Assembly (NCBI RefSeq): GCF_002379085.1
Contig: NZ_NBZW01000027.1
Span: 1-62,772 of the forward strand
DNA: 62,772 nucleotides
Origin: Polaromonas sp. AET17H-212
GTDB lineage: Bacteria; Pseudomonadota; Gammaproteobacteria; Burkholderiales; Burkholderiaceae_C
Reading direction: 5' to 3'
The notes beneath the pieces are model-generated. The model did not search any database and was not told the origin of the DNA. It saw only the letters and a program-made list of their open reading frames with translations. The position numbers and the translations under genes are program-made. Below, one piece after another: positions 8,326 to 17,146 of this stretch (positions within the stretch are counted from its first letter, which is position 1; every line of letters starts with the position of its first letter).

Positions 8326-9186
8326 TTATCCCAGCCAGCGCTTGCGCCGCTTGTAGTGCTTGACCTCGCGAAAGCTCTTGCGCACCCCCTCGCGGTCCAG
8401 GCCGAGATAGAACTCGCGCACATCCTCGTTGTCGCGCAGTTCCTGGGCCTGCCCCTCCAGCACGATGCGGCCGCTCTCCATAACATAGCCATAGTCGGCG
8501 ATCTCCAGGGCTACGCGCGTGTTCTGCTCGACGATGAGCAGCGACAGTCCCTGCTCACGCAAGTGGTGCAGCACGGCGAAGACTTCCTCAATCATGCGCG
8601 GCGCCAGTCCGAGTGACGGCTCGTCGATCAGCATGAGTTTCGGCTCGGCCATGATCGCGCGTCCGATCACCAACATCTGCTGCTCGCCGCCCGACAGATA
8701 GCCGGCAGTGCGTTTTCGCAGTTCGGCCAGGCGCGGAATCGCTTCGTACACGCTGTTCATCGCCCGGCGCATCGCCTGCGCCGATGGAAACATGTGGCCG
8801 CCGATGATGAGGTTTTGCTCGACCGTCATGTGCTGCAGCACGCGCCGGCCTTCCATCACATGGACCAGACCGCTGCGCACCACGGTCGCCGGGTCGTGCC
8901 CCTGAATCGGCCGGCCGTCGAAGGTGATCGCCCCTCCCGAGACGCGGCCGTCTTCCGAGTCAATGACGCCGGAGATGGCCTTGAGGGTGGTGCTCTTGCC
9001 TGCGCCGTTGGCGCCCAGCAGCGCCACGCATCCGCCTTCGGGGACCTGCATCGACACGCCCTTGAGCGCCAGGATCACCTCGGCATACAACACCTCGACG
9101 TTGGACAGCGTCAGCACCGCCGGATTGGCGGTCGCATGGGGCGCGGTACGTTGATCCGGTGCCGCAGCAAGGGCTGAACTCACCAT
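8326..9186 (-). CDS. livF: Branched-chain-type ABC transporter ATPase (LivF-like)
   Basis: A 286-residue ABC ATPase with Walker A GANGAGKST (about 58-66), signature LSGGEQQ (about 164-170) and Walker B LMLIDEPS. The C-terminus carries a basic extension (KHYKRRKRWLG) longer than in amino-acid LivF proteins. Its start overlaps the stop of the binding-protein gene by seven bases. It is one of two ATPases of the Liv-type importer encoded at 8326-15172. Because the operon also encodes acyl-CoA enzymes, I infer that the cargo is a carboxylic acid rather than leucine. Confidence 0.85.
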   Translation of the reverse strand: MVSSALAAAPDQRTAPHATANPAVLTLSNVEVLYAEVILALKGVSMQVPEGGCVALLGANGAGKSTTLKAISGVIDSEDGRVSGGAITFDGRPIQGHDPATVVRSGLVHVMEGRRVLQHMTVEQNLIIGGHMFPSAQAMRRAMNSVYEAIPRLAELRKRTAGYLSGGEQQMLVIGRAIMAEPKLMLIDEPSLGLAPRMIEEVFAVLHHLREQGLSLLIVEQNTRVALEIADYGYVMESGRIVLEGQAQELRDNEDVREFYLGLDREGVRKSFREVKHYKRRKRWLG

Positions 9187-10409
9187 TTAGGCACCGTTGG
9201 CACGGTCACATCGCCCGCCGCCCGAACCACCTTGCCGTCCTTCATGGTCGCGATGTTGACCTTGGCGGTGCCGGTGGGGAAGGGGGCGTCGTTGCTGAAG
9301 TCCACGCCTGGCAGTATGCCCATCAGGTCGTTGCTGGTGAACTGGCTGTTCATCAAGGTCTCGCGCACGGCTTCGCCGGTGACTTTGCCGGGGCCCTTGG
9401 CCTTGATGGTGGCCTCAATCGCGCGCACGGCCACGATGCTTTGGCCCAGGCCCATGATGGTCATTGCATTCCAGCCCGATTTCAGGCCATGCTTTTCCTG
9501 CAACATGCTGTAGAACTTGCGTGCGGTCGAGTCGTCTTCGCTGGCATCGGCGATGGCACCCACCTCGAAATCACCGGCAAAGCCGTTCGGGTCGCCAAGT
9601 GCCTTGGATGATCCCACCACCCCGTTGTGCAGCGAGAGCATGATCGGGACGTTTTTGCCCAGCGCCTGCAAGGCCCGTTTAGTGGCCACAGCCTGGGCGG
9701 TGTTGGTCTGGATCACGATCACGTCGGTGCCGGCGTTGACCAGGCGGCGCACCGCCAGGGTCAGGTCGGCAGGTTGCACTTCGGTCCAGATCGCCTCGAC
9801 GAAGGTGGCCTTGTCAGGGTTGGCCTTGGTGTAGCTTTGCAGGCCCTTGGCCATGTCGGCGTAGGCGGGCGTGGCTTCGGAGGTGATGATCGCCACCTTG
9901 ACCGGGCGCTTGCCCTGGAGTTTGGTGGTGCGGAACCATTCCAGGAATCCGGCCGCCTCATGGGCGTAGGTGGGGCGCAGGTTCAGGGCCCATTGGTTGG
10001 GTTTCCAGCCGAAGCCGTAGGTGGCGGTGGCCATGAGCATGGGGATTTTGTCTTCCGGCAGGCGCTGCTGCAGCGCGGCGGCATCCGGGCCGCCGAGGCC
10101 GAGCAGGAGCGCGGGTTTGACTTCGGCCTTGATGCCGGGCCACAGGCTGGCGGTTTGCGCCACGTCGTAGCGCGTGTCGAAGGTTTTGACGACGATCTGC
10201 ACGTTGAGCTTGCTGCCGACTTCCTTGTTCCACCACTCGATCACGGCGAGTCGCCCGCCCTGCATCTGGGGCATGACGTTGGCGTAGGGACCGGCGTAGT
10301 CGGCAAAGGCGGCGATGTTGATCGTCGTCGTCTGTGCATAGGCTGTCGCGTTTAGCAGCAGGCCGGTTGCCAGAGCGGCTGTGAGTTTGAGAAAGGTATT
10401 GCGTTGCAT
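9180..10409 (-). CDS. Periplasmic substrate-binding protein of Liv-type ABC transporter
   Basis: A 409-residue type I periplasmic binding protein. It has a Sec signal peptide (LTAALATGLLLNATAYA, cleavage about residue 25) and a typical two-lobe Peripla_BP_6 body. The start is preceded by a GGAGAC ribosome site. Binding proteins of this group in Burkholderiales serve aromatic, dicarboxylic or medium-chain acids as well as amino acids, so the ligand is not predictable. It lies between livM and livF in the operon. Confidence 0.85.
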   Translation of the reverse strand: MQRNTFLKLTAALATGLLLNATAYAQTTTINIAAFADYAGPYANVMPQMQGGRLAVIEWWNKEVGSKLNVQIVVKTFDTRYDVAQTASLWPGIKAEVKPALLLGLGGPDAAALQQRLPEDKIPMLMATATYGFGWKPNQWALNLRPTYAHEAAGFLEWFRTTKLQGKRPVKVAIITSEATPAYADMAKGLQSYTKANPDKATFVEAIWTEVQPADLTLAVRRLVNAGTDVIVIQTNTAQAVATKRALQALGKNVPIMLSLHNGVVGSSKALGDPNGFAGDFEVGAIADASEDDSTARKFYSMLQEKHGLKSGWNAMTIMGLGQSIVAVRAIEATIKAKGPGKVTGEAVRETLMNSQFTSNDLMGILPGVDFSNDAPFPTGTAKVNIATMKDGKVVRAAGDVTVPTVPKW

Positions 10410-10482
10410 GCTTGTCTCCGGGTAGTGGTGGTGATGAAGGGAAAAGGGACAGGGGGATTGCGACTCGCTGTGCTGGGCGAGC

Positions 10483-11535
10483 TCAGTGGTGAAACGGCCA
10501 GAGCCGGTAGTTGGTTTTCAGGATGTTCCAGCGGTGCATCAGGCCTTTCGGTTCAAGCAGCAGGAACAGCGTGATGATCAGGCCGAGAAACACATTCATG
10601 CTGGCGAAGATCAGGTCGCTGCTCAGGCTGGGGATGCGCTCGACCAGGTCGGGGCCCAGACTGGTGATGACCTCCTGCACGCCACGGATGAGCACGGTGC
10701 CTATCAGTGCCCCGACGATCGAGCCGAGCCCGCCGACGATCATCATGGCAATGAACCAGATCGAGTTGAACAGCGTGAACTGATCGACCGAGACGAAGCG
10801 GACCTGGTAGGCCCACAGGGCACCGCCGATGCCAGCGTAAAAAGCGCCGAGCACAAAGGCACGCGACTTGGCGCCGGCCACGTCGATGCCCATCATGCCG
10901 GCGGCCACATCGTCGTCGCGCACGGCGACGAAGGCGCGCCCGTGGCGACTGCGCAGGATGCCGAAAGCGCCGAATACCATCACCATGGTGACGACAAGAA
11001 ACAGGTAGTACAGCGAGCGGTCGGTGTTGAACAAAAATGTGCCCAGCCGGGCCGGCTCCAGGCTGAAGCCATTGACGCCGCCGAGCCAGGCTGAGGGCAG
11101 ATTCAGCACAACGAAGTGGAAGATGAACTGAGCCGCGATGGTGGTCAGTGCGAGGTAGAAACCCTTGATGCGTTTCGCTGTCAGGCCGAACAGCCAGCCG
11201 GCCAGCGCCGCCACCAGGCCGGCCACCGGCACCGCCACCCAGAACGGCAGCCCGGCCTTGACCTCGACCACACTGGCGGCGTAGGCGCCGACCCCCATGA
11301 AGGCGGCTTGGCCCAGGTTAATCTGCCCGGCGTAGCCGGTGGTGATCTGCAGGCCGACCACCACGATGGACGTGACCAGCATCAGGTTGGCTACCGCGAC
11401 CAGACGCGCCGAGGCGAACCAGGGGTAGAGCAACAAAATGCCGATGAACAAGGCCAGTGTGACCCACTGGGCGCGCGTGCGGATCAGCGCGCGGTCACGC
11501 GCATAACTGGTGGAAAAAATGCCGGAGGGATCCAT
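10483..11535 (-). CDS. livM: Branched-chain-type ABC transporter permease (LivM-like)
   Basis: A 350-residue polytopic inner-membrane protein with eight to ten hydrophobic helices. It has the LivM hallmarks GYAGQINLGQAAFMGVGAY (about 68-86) and an EAA-like cytoplasmic loop with VRDDDVAAGMMGID that docks on the ATPases. It starts three bases after the livH stop and is followed after 73 bases by the binding-protein gene. Confidence 0.85.
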   Translation of the reverse strand: MDPSGIFSTSYARDRALIRTRAQWVTLALFIGILLLYPWFASARLVAVANLMLVTSIVVVGLQITTGYAGQINLGQAAFMGVGAYAASVVEVKAGLPFWVAVPVAGLVAALAGWLFGLTAKRIKGFYLALTTIAAQFIFHFVVLNLPSAWLGGVNGFSLEPARLGTFLFNTDRSLYYLFLVVTMVMVFGAFGILRSRHGRAFVAVRDDDVAAGMMGIDVAGAKSRAFVLGAFYAGIGGALWAYQVRFVSVDQFTLFNSIWFIAMMIVGGLGSIVGALIGTVLIRGVQEVITSLGPDLVERIPSLSSDLIFASMNVFLGLIITLFLLLEPKGLMHRWNILKTNYRLWPFHH

Positions 11536-11538
11536 GGG

Positions 11539-12426
11539 TCAGACTCTTTCAATGCGTTTCCAGCCGAACATGCCGGTCGGACGGACCACCAGCACCACCA
11601 GCATGAAGATATAGGGGACGACGGCGGCGGCGTTGCCGCCGATCAGCGGGTCGATGTAGGCGGCGGTCAGTCCCTGCACGACCCCGACGATGATGCCCGC
11701 CAGCAGCAGGCCGCCGATGGATTCGAGCCCGGCCAGCAGCGCCACCGGCAGGGCGGCGAAGCCGATTTCGGAGGACAGGAAGGTCAGCGACTTGCCGCTC
11801 AGGTAGACCATCGAGGTGATAACCGACAGCACGCCGCCCAGCGCCCAGGCGAAGGCGATGGAGCGACGCACGCTGATGCCCATGGCCAGCGCGATCTGGT
11901 GGTCCTCGGCCACCGCCGACATCGCCAGCCCGGTGCGGCTGCGGTTGAAGAACCAGTGCAGCGCCACCGCTGCCAGCACCGCGATGACACCGCCGAAGGC
12001 GAGCGAGCGCGGGATGATCATCTCGCCCAGGATGATGGGCGTGAGGGGAAAGATGGCGGGGAACTGGCGCTCCTGCGGACCCCAGATCACCAGCACCAGG
12101 CCGCGCATCAGGATCAGCAGCCCGATCGTGACCATGATCATCGAGAATACCGATTCGCCGATCAGGCGCCTGAATAGCAGGCGTTCAATCGCCAGCCCGA
12201 TCAGCACCGAAATGCCCAGTGCAACGGCGATGCCCAGCGCCGGATGCATGCCGCGCGACTGGATCGCCCACCACAGCAGGAAGGCGCCCAGCACGATCAT
12301 CTCGCCGATCGCCATGTTGAAGACCTTGCTGGCGCGGTAGATGACGACAAAGCCCATGGCCACCAGCGAATACAGCAGGCCGAGCAGCGCGCCGTTGATG
12401 GTGTAGTTGATGAATTCGATGATCAT
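11539..12426 (-). CDS. livH: Branched-chain-type ABC transporter permease (LivH-like)
   Basis: A 295-residue permease with about eight transmembrane helices. It contains the LivH pattern LYSLVAMGFVVIYRASKVFN near the N-terminus and an EAA-like loop with AEDHQIALAMGISV. Its ATG overlaps the stop of the upstream acyl-CoA synthetase by four bases, which indicates coupling of transport and CoA activation. Confidence 0.85.
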   Translation of the reverse strand: MIIEFINYTINGALLGLLYSLVAMGFVVIYRASKVFNMAIGEMIVLGAFLLWWAIQSRGMHPALGIAVALGISVLIGLAIERLLFRRLIGESVFSMIMVTIGLLILMRGLVLVIWGPQERQFPAIFPLTPIILGEMIIPRSLAFGGVIAVLAAVALHWFFNRSRTGLAMSAVAEDHQIALAMGISVRRSIAFAWALGGVLSVITSMVYLSGKSLTFLSSEIGFAALPVALLAGLESIGGLLLAGIIVGVVQGLTAAYIDPLIGGNAAAVVPYIFMLVVLVVRPTGMFGWKRIERV

Positions 12427-14375
12427 GGGGTGTGTGTTCCTTCAATGTCGGTGGCCACCACGTTTGCGTGCAACACGCCCTGGCGGCCATCCTGGTAGGT
12501 CACGGCGATGTCGCAGGCAATGTCGGCGGCGCCCGCATACAGGCCGTCTATCAGTGCCCGGTAGCGCACTTCAAGAAATTCCCGGCGCAGCTTGCGTGTG
12601 CGGGTGAGTTCGCCTTCGTCGGGGTCGAGTTCCTTCGGGAAATTGGCGAAGCGCACCACCCGCGAGCTTTCGGGCAGCAACTGGTTGATGCGCCGGATTT
12701 CGCCCTGCACCAGTTGCCGCACCTCGGGCCGCTGCGACAGGTCGGTGAAGGTGGAGAACGCGATGCGCCGCTCCTCGGCCCAGCGGCTGGTCACCGCCAT
12801 GTCGATGTTGATCAGCGCGCCAACCCAGGGCCGGGTGGCGTCGCCCAGCACCATCACGTCCTTGATGAAGGGCGAGAAGCGCAACCGCGTCTCGATGAAC
12901 TGCGGGGGATACGGGTGACCGCTGGCGAGTTTGACCAGGTGTTCCACGCGGTCGAGGTACACGAGTTCGCCGCGCCCGGTCTTGCGCACGGCGTCACCGC
13001 TGACGTACCAGCCGTCGCGCTGGATGGTGGCGGTCTTGTCGGGCTTGCCCCAGTAGCCGAGAAAGCCGGTGCCGCCGCGCAGCAGCAGCTCGCCGTTGTC
13101 CTCGATGCGCGATTCCAGCGGCGCGCCGAAGGCCGGGTCCACATCCAGCAGCGGGCCTACGGTTTCGAGGTCGTAGCGCTCGCCGCGGTGGCCGGCAATC
13201 AGGCCGAATTCCGAGCAGCCATAGATGTTGCGCAAGGGCACGCCCATGGCGTGGAACAGGCGGAACACGTCGGGTGCCATGGCGGTGCCGCCTGAAACCA
13301 CGACATCGCTGCGAATAAAGCCAAACTGATCGCGCACCGGGTGCAGGGCCAGCGCTTCGGCCAGCGGCAGCAGCAGGCGCGACAGCCAAGGTGCCGTCCG
13401 CCCTTCGAGCCGCGCCACATGTACGTCGTGGCCGATGCGTATGCCCCAGCGGTAGATGCCGCGCGCCATCCAGCTCGCGGCGAGCATGCGCGCCTCGATG
13501 GTGGCGGCGATGTTCTCCCACTGGCGCGGGCCGAACAGCACGATGTGTGGCGCGAGTTCGCGCAGGTTGGGCAAGACCTGGTCGGGACCTTCGGGGAAGT
13601 TGATGACCAGCGGCAAGGTCAGTCCGAGGGTCACGCCCAGCAGTTGCTCGGTGATCCAGGCCAGCGGGGTGTAGGACATGTATTCCATGCCGGCTTGCAA
13701 CGGCAGCGAGCTCCTCATGCGCAACGCGTTGTCCATCAACCAGCGGTGACTGATCATCACGCCCTTGGGCTTGCTGGTGGTGCCGGAGGTGTAGGTCAGC
13801 AGCGCCAGATCGTCCGCCTGGCCGGCGGTGACTTCGCGTTCGAAGCGCTGCGGGTGCCGCTCGTGCTGGCGCCGCCCTTCAGCGGTCAAGGCATCGAAAG
13901 ATTGCAGCAGCGGATGCCGGTACGACCACATGCCCGAGTTGTCCCAGTAGGCGATGCCCCGGATGTCGGGCAGCCGCTCCAGCAGCGCGAGCGCCTTGTC
14001 GACCTGCTCCTGATCCTGCGCGAAGATGAAACGGGCCTTTGAATCCTCGCACAGGTAATGCAGTTCGTCGACGGTGGCGTCAGGGTAGACCGACACGGTT
14101 TTGGCGCCCAGTGACTGGGCCGCGAACAGCGCCCAGTAATGCTCGGGTTCGTTCTCGCCGATCACGATCGCGGTTTCGCCGCGCTGCAGGCCCTGCGCCG
14201 CCGCGCCAAGCGCAATGTTGCGCGTGCGATCAAACACGTCGGCCCATGTATAGCAGCGCCACACGCCTTTGCGCTTGACGCGTTGCGCCAGCCGCTTCGG
14301 ATGTTCCTGGGCATGGGCGAGCAACTTCTGTGGCAGGGTCGGTACGGATACCGGGGTGGGGTGGGTCGCGTTCAT
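12423..14375 (-). CDS. AMP-forming long-chain-type acyl-CoA synthetase embedded in transporter operon
   Basis: A 650-residue ANL-superfamily ligase. The P-loop is LLTYTSGTTSKPKGVMISH, the A5 region is YGCSEFG, and the A7/A8 motifs are GWYVSGDAV and YLDRVEHLVKLASG. The length and the Arg/Lys-rich C-terminal part (ELTRTRKLRREFLEVRY) match FadD15/long-chain-type enzymes. The gene overlaps both neighbours (livG and livH) by four bases each. The synthetase is therefore made together with the permease and probably activates the imported acid (vectorial acylation, inferred). Confidence 0.85.
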   Translation of the reverse strand: MNATHPTPVSVPTLPQKLLAHAQEHPKRLAQRVKRKGVWRCYTWADVFDRTRNIALGAAAQGLQRGETAIVIGENEPEHYWALFAAQSLGAKTVSVYPDATVDELHYLCEDSKARFIFAQDQEQVDKALALLERLPDIRGIAYWDNSGMWSYRHPLLQSFDALTAEGRRQHERHPQRFEREVTAGQADDLALLTYTSGTTSKPKGVMISHRWLMDNALRMRSSLPLQAGMEYMSYTPLAWITEQLLGVTLGLTLPLVINFPEGPDQVLPNLRELAPHIVLFGPRQWENIAATIEARMLAASWMARGIYRWGIRIGHDVHVARLEGRTAPWLSRLLLPLAEALALHPVRDQFGFIRSDVVVSGGTAMAPDVFRLFHAMGVPLRNIYGCSEFGLIAGHRGERYDLETVGPLLDVDPAFGAPLESRIEDNGELLLRGGTGFLGYWGKPDKTATIQRDGWYVSGDAVRKTGRGELVYLDRVEHLVKLASGHPYPPQFIETRLRFSPFIKDVMVLGDATRPWVGALINIDMAVTSRWAEERRIAFSTFTDLSQRPEVRQLVQGEIRRINQLLPESSRVVRFANFPKELDPDEGELTRTRKLRREFLEVRYRALIDGLYAGAADIACDIAVTYQDGRQGVLHANVVATDIEGTHTP

Positions 14376-15172
14376 GCCGCAGCTCCCAGGTAGGCCTGGA
14401 TCACGGCCGGATCGGCTTGCACCTGCGCCGGCGTGCCGTCGGCGATTTTGCGGCCGAAGTCGAGCACCGCCACGCGGTCAGCCAGATCCATTACTACCCC
14501 CATGTCGTGCTCCACCAGCACCACCGGGATGCGCTTGGCCTCGCGCACGTCGATGATGAAGCGGGCCAGGTCTTCTTTTTCTTCGGTGTTCATACCGGCC
14601 ATCGGTTCATCCATTAGCAGCACCTTGGGTTCCATCGCCAAGGCCCGGCCCAGGTCCACGCGCTTGCGCAGGCCGTAGCCGAGCGCGCCCACCGGCTGGT
14701 GGCGGATGTTTTCAATTTCAAGGAAGTCGATGATGTCCTCGACTGCTTCCCGGTGCACAGACTCTTCACGCTGGGTCCAGGGAAAGTAGAGAAATGCCTG
14801 CGCCAGGCTCGATCGCATCAGGCTGTAGCGGCCCACCAGGATGTTGTCGATCACGCTCATGTTGGAGAATAAATGGGTGCCCTGAAAAGTGCGCACCACG
14901 CCGTCGCGCGCGATCTCGTGCACCGCGCGGCCTTTGATGTCTTGACCGCGGTAGTGCACGCAGCCCTGTTGTGGCTGGTAAAAGCCGCTCAGCACGTTCA
15001 TCAACGAGCTTTTGCCCGCACCGTTGGGGCCGATGATGGCCAGCAGTTCGTTGTCATGCACTTCGATGGCAACATCGGCCAAAGCAGTGACACCACCAAA
15101 GCGCAAGGTGATGTCCCGCGCTTGCAGTACCGAAGCCTGGCTGTCCTGGCTAATGGAGGAGTTGGAGCTCAT
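14372..15172 (-). CDS. livG: Branched-chain-type ABC transporter ATPase (LivG-like)
   Basis: A 266-residue ABC ATPase with Walker A GPNGAGKSS, a LivG-type linker, Walker B VLLMDEP and the H-loop VEHDM. The usual LSGGQ signature is changed to LGYGLRKRVDLGRALA, a variant seen in many LivG homologues that act with acyl-CoA synthetases. It is the first transporter gene of the operon, four bases after the acyl-CoA dehydrogenase start region, and overlaps the synthetase gene by four bases. Confidence 0.8.
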   Translation of the reverse strand: MSSNSSISQDSQASVLQARDITLRFGGVTALADVAIEVHDNELLAIIGPNGAGKSSLMNVLSGFYQPQQGCVHYRGQDIKGRAVHEIARDGVVRTFQGTHLFSNMSVIDNILVGRYSLMRSSLAQAFLYFPWTQREESVHREAVEDIIDFLEIENIRHQPVGALGYGLRKRVDLGRALAMEPKVLLMDEPMAGMNTEEKEDLARFIIDVREAKRIPVVLVEHDMGVVMDLADRVAVLDFGRKIADGTPAQVQADPAVIQAYLGAAA

Positions 15173-15176
15173 AGGT

Positions 15177-16337
15177 TCAGGAGAAGGCGTTTATGCCTGT
15201 CAGGGCGCGGCCAATGATGAGTTTCTGGATTTCGGTGGTGCCATCGGGGATCGGCATCATGCGGGCGTTTCTGAATAACAATTCAACCCCGAAGTCCTTG
15301 GTGATACCGTTGCCGCCGTGAATCTGCACTGCTTTCGACGTCACGTTGACCGCCATCTCGGTCGCGTACCACTTGGCCATGGCACTTTGCACCTCGCTGC
15401 GCACGCCGTGGTCGATTAGGTTGAAGGCGCGGTAGACCAGCAATCGCGCGGCGTCGAGTTCGGTGGCCGCCTCGGCCAGCATGCCCTGGATCAATTGATG
15501 ACCGCCAATCGGCTTGCCATGCTGGCGGCGTTCCTTCGAGTAGGCCACCGCCTTGTCGAGTGCGGCCTGGGCGATGCCGATCGAAGTCATGCCGACCATG
15601 GGACGCGCCTTCTCGAACAGCACCATGGTGTTCTTCAGGCCGGTGCCGGGTTCAATCATCATGTTTTCGGCCGGTACACGCGCGCCGTCGAAGAACAGTT
15701 GTGCGGTCGAAGTGCTGTTGAGCCCCAGCTTGTCGATGTTGCGGCTTTCGTAGCCGTGTTCGGCGCGATCCACCAGGATCATCGAGATGGCGCCCGAGCC
15801 TTCGCTCGAGGTGCGAACGATGACCATGCAGAAGTCGGAATAGTGGCCGTTGGAGATCCAGGTTTTTTCACCGGTTACGATGTAGTGGTCGCCGTCGCGT
15901 TTGGCGCGGCAGGTCACCTCGGCCACGTTGGAGCCGACGCCGGGCTCACTGATGCCGCTGCAGGCAATAATTTCGGCGCGTACCATGCGTGGCAAATACT
16001 TCTCGCGCATGGCTACGTTCGGGCAGACCTCCAGCGAATAGGCGCCGAGCTGCTGAATCAGCAGCGAGATTGCCACGTCGCCGGAGATGCGCGCGAGCTG
16101 CTCATACATCAGTGCATAGGTGAGCCAGGGCATGCCCAGGCCGCCATGTTCCTCGGCAATGATGCCGTTGCCGCCCATGCCGTAGGGCAGCATCTTCTGG
16201 AAGATCTCGAGCATCAACTCTTTTTCAATCAGCTTGTCGGGCTGGTAGCGTTCGACAATCGGGCGCAGTTCGGTTTCTAGGAAGCGAGTGAAGCCTTCCA
16301 CGGCCATGCGCTGTTCTTCGGTGGGGAGGAAATTCAT
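15177..16337 (-). CDS. Acyl-CoA dehydrogenase with Asp at the usual catalytic Glu position
   Basis: A 386-residue FAD-dependent acyl-CoA dehydrogenase. It has SGISEPGVGSN (FAD/substrate loop), TGEKTWISNG, and the C-terminal helix motif QIHGGNGITKDFGVE. The catalytic-base motif, normally YEGT, reads IPDGTTEIQ, so the glutamate of the majority of short/medium-chain enzymes is an aspartate. Aspartate at this position is known in some cyclic-acyl-CoA dehydrogenases. It is co-transcribed with livG downstream and the SDR upstream. The substrate is unknown, and an unusual branched or alicyclic acyl-CoA is possible. Confidence 0.85.
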   Translation of the reverse strand: MNFLPTEEQRMAVEGFTRFLETELRPIVERYQPDKLIEKELMLEIFQKMLPYGMGGNGIIAEEHGGLGMPWLTYALMYEQLARISGDVAISLLIQQLGAYSLEVCPNVAMREKYLPRMVRAEIIACSGISEPGVGSNVAEVTCRAKRDGDHYIVTGEKTWISNGHYSDFCMVIVRTSSEGSGAISMILVDRAEHGYESRNIDKLGLNSTSTAQLFFDGARVPAENMMIEPGTGLKNTMVLFEKARPMVGMTSIGIAQAALDKAVAYSKERRQHGKPIGGHQLIQGMLAEAATELDAARLLVYRAFNLIDHGVRSEVQSAMAKWYATEMAVNVTSKAVQIHGGNGITKDFGVELLFRNARMMPIPDGTTEIQKLIIGRALTGINAFS

Positions 16338-16368
16338 GGTGTTGGTCTCGGTGTGTTGTCGGTCTCGT

Positions 16369-17136
16369 TCAGCGCGCGCTCATGCGTGCGCCGGCATCAA
16401 TGTGCAAACAGGTAGCGTTGATATAGGGGTTCTCGACGATGGATCGCACCAGGTGGGCCAGCTCGCTGGCTTGACCCATGCGGCGCGGGAACAGAATCAT
16501 CCTGTCAACGATGGCCTGCGCGACTTTCTTTGGCAGGCCCGCGACCATCGGCGTTTCGAACAAGCCCGGTGCAACCGCCACGCAGCGGATGCCCAGATCG
16601 GCCAGGTCGCGTGCCACCGGCAGCGTGAGGCCGATCACCCCGGCCTTGCTGGCGGCGTAGGCCGCCTGTCCCATCTGGCCGTCCTGTGCGGCACCGGACG
16701 ACAGGTTGATGATGACGCCGCGCTCATCGCCCTCAGGCTCATTGCGCGCCATCGCCACGGCGGCCAGGCGCAGCACGTTGAACGTGCCGGTCAGGTTGAC
16801 GGCAATCACCTTGTCCCACAGTGCCAGGGGAAAGGGTTTTCCGTCGGAAACGGTCTTGGCTGCGTCGGGTACGCCAGCGCAGTTGATGCAAATGTGAATG
16901 GCACCAAAGCGGGCCAAGGTTGCGTCGATGCCCGCCTGCACCTGTGACTCGCTGGTGACATCTACCTGCTCGAACATGGCGGCAGAACCCAGCTCGGTGA
17001 TTGCCTGCACACCACGCTCGCTGTCGCGGTCGAACAATGACACCCGTGCGCCGCCTGCGGCGAGCGCATCAGCCACCGCGCGCCCCAAGCCTGAAGCACC
17101 ACCTGTGACGATGGCCACCTTGTCATGCAAATTCAT
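16369..17136 (-). CDS. SDR-family 3-hydroxyacyl-CoA dehydrogenase (17-beta-HSD10-like)
   Basis: A 255-residue short-chain dehydrogenase with the NAD-binding TGGASGLG, the NCAG motif, and the catalytic Ser/Tyr/Lys set (NLSSG, YAASK). The pattern with SDGKPFPLALWDKVI resembles type 10 hydroxysteroid dehydrogenases, which oxidise 3-hydroxy-2-methylacyl-CoA. The start at 17136 is supported by a GAAGGGAAA ribosome site. The frame stays open far upstream but overlaps the thiolase gene there. It would supply the third step of beta-oxidation between the crotonase and thiolase of the same operon. Confidence 0.85.
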   Translation of the reverse strand: MNLHDKVAIVTGGASGLGRAVADALAAGGARVSLFDRDSERGVQAITELGSAAMFEQVDVTSESQVQAGIDATLARFGAIHICINCAGVPDAAKTVSDGKPFPLALWDKVIAVNLTGTFNVLRLAAVAMARNEPEGDERGVIINLSSGAAQDGQMGQAAYAASKAGVIGLTLPVARDLADLGIRCVAVAPGLFETPMVAGLPKKVAQAIVDRMILFPRRMGQASELAHLVRSIVENPYINATCLHIDAGARMSAR

Positions 17137-17146
17137 CTTTTTCCCT

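Noticed and set aside
8326..15172. Plain branched-chain amino-acid transporter
   Set aside because: The sequence family fits, but an acyl-CoA synthetase overlapping two transporter genes, and flanking acyl-CoA enzymes, argue for an organic-acid cargo.
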